Assembly (NCBI RefSeq): GCF_009392895.1
Contig: NZ_CP045490.1
Coordinates: 1 to 64,000 of the forward strand
Reading direction: 5' to 3'
DNA: 64,000 nt
DNA from: Natronorubrum aibiense
GTDB taxonomy: Archaea; Halobacteriota; Halobacteria; Halobacteriales; Natrialbaceae
Position numbers and translations under genes: made by a program. Shown here piece by piece: positions 62,323-64,000 of this stretch. The notes beneath the pieces were generated by a model, which saw nothing but the letters and a program-made list of their open reading frames with translations, did no database searches and was not told the origin of the DNA. Position 1 is the first letter of the stretch; each line of letters begins with the position of its first letter.

Positions 62323-62373
62323 GGTCGACCACAGGGGTGTCCTCGGCAAGCGGGTGTCGATTCGGCTCGTCTG

Positions 62374-63015
62374 TCAGTGTAATTCATCAGCATTCTCTGA
62401 GAGGTGGTTGATGACGGCATCCGTCGTGACGACGTCGCCGTATTTCGCGTCGATGTCGAAGAGGTTCGCGCGGTGTGGCCCCTCGGCGCGGTCGCCGACG
62501 GCGTCTTCGGGGACGATGGTGCGGTAGCCGTGCTGGAGGCTGTCGACGGCCGTCGCGCGGATACAGCCGCTCGTGGTGACACCGGCGAGCACGAGCGTGT
62601 CCACGCGCTGGGTCGTCAGCTCCGTCTCGAGGTCGGTTCCGAAGAAGGCACTCGCGTACTTCTTGAGGATGACTCGTTCGTCGCCGACGGGTTCGATCCG
62701 ATCGTCGACTTCGACGGCCTCAGTTCCGAGTCGCAGCTCTCGCAGCGCGGGCACCTTCTCGATGAACCGTCCGGCGTCGCCGTAGGACTCCTCGAACGCC
62801 ACGGTCGTAAAGTATCGCGGCAGGTCGTGTTCGCGGAAGGCCGCGAGCAGTCGCTCGGTCTGCTCGAGCACGTCGGCAACGTCCGAGCCAAGGCTGGTGT
62901 CGGGGTCCGTGAAGGCGTTTATCAAGTCGATGACGAGCAGTGCGGGCCGGTCGCCGAGGCCGACGCTCGCGCCGAAATCGTCCTCGTCGTAGTGGGCGTC
63001 GTGTGGTGGGTCCAT
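62374..63015 (-). CDS. isochorismatase-family cysteine hydrolase (N-carbamoylsarcosine amidase-like)
   Basis: 213 residues. Isochorismatase fold with a likely Asp-Lys-Cys triad: Asp in ALLVIDLINAFTD, Lys in VILKKYASAFFG, Cys in GVTTSGCIRATAVDS. The block AFFGTDLETEL and the C-terminal VPEDAVGDRAEGPHRANLFDIDAKYGDVV are especially like N-carbamoylsarcosine amidohydrolases, which split carbamoyl from sarcosine in creatinine breakdown. The neighbouring hydantoinase makes N-carbamoyl products, so this could act next. Other isochorismatase-type amidases cannot be excluded. Confidence 0.85.
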   Translation of the reverse strand: MDPPHDAHYDEDDFGASVGLGDRPALLVIDLINAFTDPDTSLGSDVADVLEQTERLLAAFREHDLPRYFTTVAFEESYGDAGRFIEKVPALRELRLGTEAVEVDDRIEPVGDERVILKKYASAFFGTDLETELTTQRVDTLVLAGVTTSGCIRATAVDSLQHGYRTIVPEDAVGDRAEGPHRANLFDIDAKYGDVVTTDAVINHLSENADELH

Positions 63016-63051
63016 TGTGGATCGTGTGTGAATGGTGGGTTCGCGTGTCGA

Positions 63052-64000
63052 TCAGTCGTGTCGGTCGTCGAACTCCCGGCGTTCGGCGGCGATGCGCTCC
63101 GCGAGCGTGTCGTCATCCGGCAGCGGGCCGTAATCGAACGCCGCGGGTTCGTCGCGGCTCGAGCGAAGCTCGTCGCGTCGGTCTTCGGTCGCCGCCTCGT
63201 CGACGGTTCCATCCTCGAGGACGACGCCGTACTCCTCGCGAGCGGCCGTCTCGGAGAGTAGTCCGCGGCCGACCTCTCGAGCGACGACTGCGGGATCTCG
63301 CTCGAGTGGATCGCCAAGGCCGCCGCCACCGGCGGTCGAAAAGACGAGTTTGTCGCCGGCGTCGACGGCGACGTTTTCGACTTTCGACGGCAGGTCTTCT
63401 TCGGTACCGTCGGTTAGGAGCAGTTTCTTCTCGCTGGTCTGGGCGTGGGAGCCGCCGTCGACGCCCCACGGGTAGGTGTGGGCACGGTCGTCCTGGAAGG
63501 TGATCGCCCCCGGCTCCTCGAAGGTGTAGACTTTCGTGATGCCGTGGCCGCCGCGGAACTCACCGGCACCGCCGGTGTCGGTGCGGGTGCTATACTCGTC
63601 GATAGTCAGCGGGTAGTAGGCCTCTTGATACTCTGCGGGCACGGTGCGGAACAGCGGCCACCACGAGTGACCGTCGAGGCCGTCGCCGCCCGGTCGGGCC
63701 GGAATCCCGCCGTAGAGAATTTCGAGCATCTGGAAGTCGTTGCCCTCCGAGTCCGTCCCCGCGTAGACGAGGTTCGGCGACGTGCCGTAACTGCCGGCGA
63801 CGGAGAAGCCGTCGATAAGCTTCGAGAACGTCGCCTGCAGGACGTCGAACTGGCGGGCCATCATCGGCAGTCGGTTGCCGAGTGCCGCCGGGAACTCCGG
63901 TTGGACGACGGATCCCTTGGGCAGCGTCACCTCGAAGAGGTCGTAGTAGCCGTCGTTGAACGTCAGCAACGGGTCGAAGGCCATGATGAGGAAGACCCCG
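63052..64000 (-). CDS. hyuB: hydantoinase B / oxoprolinase subunit (5' end beyond window)
   Basis: At least 310 residues are visible; the start lies beyond the window edge, and the ATG at 63984 is internal. HyuB/oxoprolinase-B family: visible blocks FNDGYYDLFEVTLPKGS, PARPGGDGLDGHSWWPLF, TDTGGAGEFRGGHGITKVY and the C-terminal GGGGLGDPLERDPAVVAREV. With HyuA (beyond the window) it forms an ATP-dependent hydantoinase that opens hydantoin rings to N-carbamoyl amino acids. It is the first gene of the three-gene minus-strand group in the window. Confidence 0.9.
   Translation of the reverse strand, partial: GVFLIMAFDPLLTFNDGYYDLFEVTLPKGSVVQPEFPAALGNRLPMMARQFDVLQATFSKLIDGFSVAGSYGTSPNLVYAGTDSEGNDFQMLEILYGGIPARPGGDGLDGHSWWPLFRTVPAEYQEAYYPLTIDEYSTRTDTGGAGEFRGGHGITKVYTFEEPGAITFQDDRAHTYPWGVDGGSHAQTSEKKLLLTDGTEEDLPSKVENVAVDAGDKLVFSTAGGGGLGDPLERDPAVVAREVGRGLLSETAAREEYGVVLEDGTVDEAATEDRRDELRSSRDEPAAFDYGPLPDDDTLAERIAAERREFDDRHD

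Overview
The window is haloarchaeal DNA. It is GC-rich, its proteins are strongly acidic, promoters are TATA-type with several probably leaderless genes, and it carries haloarchaeal families: PGF-CTERM surface protein, bop-type histidine kinases, Lrp fused to TrkA_C, Orc1/Cdc6 with ORB repeats, and IS1341-type TnpB elements. A Natrialbales-like species is likely, but this rests on general resemblance only. The replicon type is unresolved. An initiator tRNA-Met gene argues for a main chromosome or an essential second replicon, while a ParA cassette and an Orc1 origin 54 kb apart would also fit a megaplasmid.

Layout. 0-3.5 kb: a ParA operon flanked by AT-rich repeats, an 86-bp MITE and an IS1341-type TnpB element. 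3.5-9.3 kb: a coenzyme-B12-dependent diol/glycerol dehydratase locus (three subunits, a two-subunit reactivase, and a GlcG/HbpS protein) with no microcompartment genes or targeting peptides. 9.3-15.6 kb: Usp, DUF418 membrane protein, malate synthase, IclR regulator, VOC and PPC proteins. 15.9-22.9 kb: D-lactate dehydrogenase, lactate permease and an MFS transporter. 23-30.6 kb: small enzymes, a dihydrolipoamide-dehydrogenase-like flavoprotein, an APC permease fused to Usp domains facing an Lrp-TrkA_C regulator, and initiator tRNA-Met. 30.7-37.8 kb: two divergent paralogous surface proteins (one PGF-CTERM, one membrane-anchored), the second overlapping an MMPL/RND exporter.

37.9-43.6 kb is accessory and eroded: a wHTH/unknown divergent pair whose second gene ends in an IS terminus, then a urea-transport locus (urtE, urtD, 3' end of urtC) fused by deletion to the 3' part of ureF, a broken ArdC-like peptidase, and an MFS transporter. 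43.9-53.2 kb: histidine kinase, small membrane protein, a second TnpB element, Usp, NadM and several small haloarchaeal proteins, two of them very short (a CopG-like protein and a C2H2 zinc finger). 53.8-56.6 kb: orc1/cdc6 beside a 1.4-kb non-coding origin with inverted ORB repeats around an AT-rich segment. 56.6-64 kb: 5'-nucleotidase-like phosphoesterase, a membrane histidine kinase, and a catabolic group (PEP mutase/isocitrate-lyase family, N-carbamoylsarcosine-amidase-like hydrolase, HyuB-type hydantoinase running off the edge).

Metabolic theme: uptake and oxidation of small C2/C3 compounds (diol or glycerol, lactate, glyoxylate) plus a possible hydantoin/creatinine-type route. The most distinctive items are the apparently cytosolic diol dehydratase, the surface-protein/RND cluster, the urtC-ureF deletion scar, the inverted-ORB origin, and two TnpBs that both lack the usual RuvC-II glutamate.
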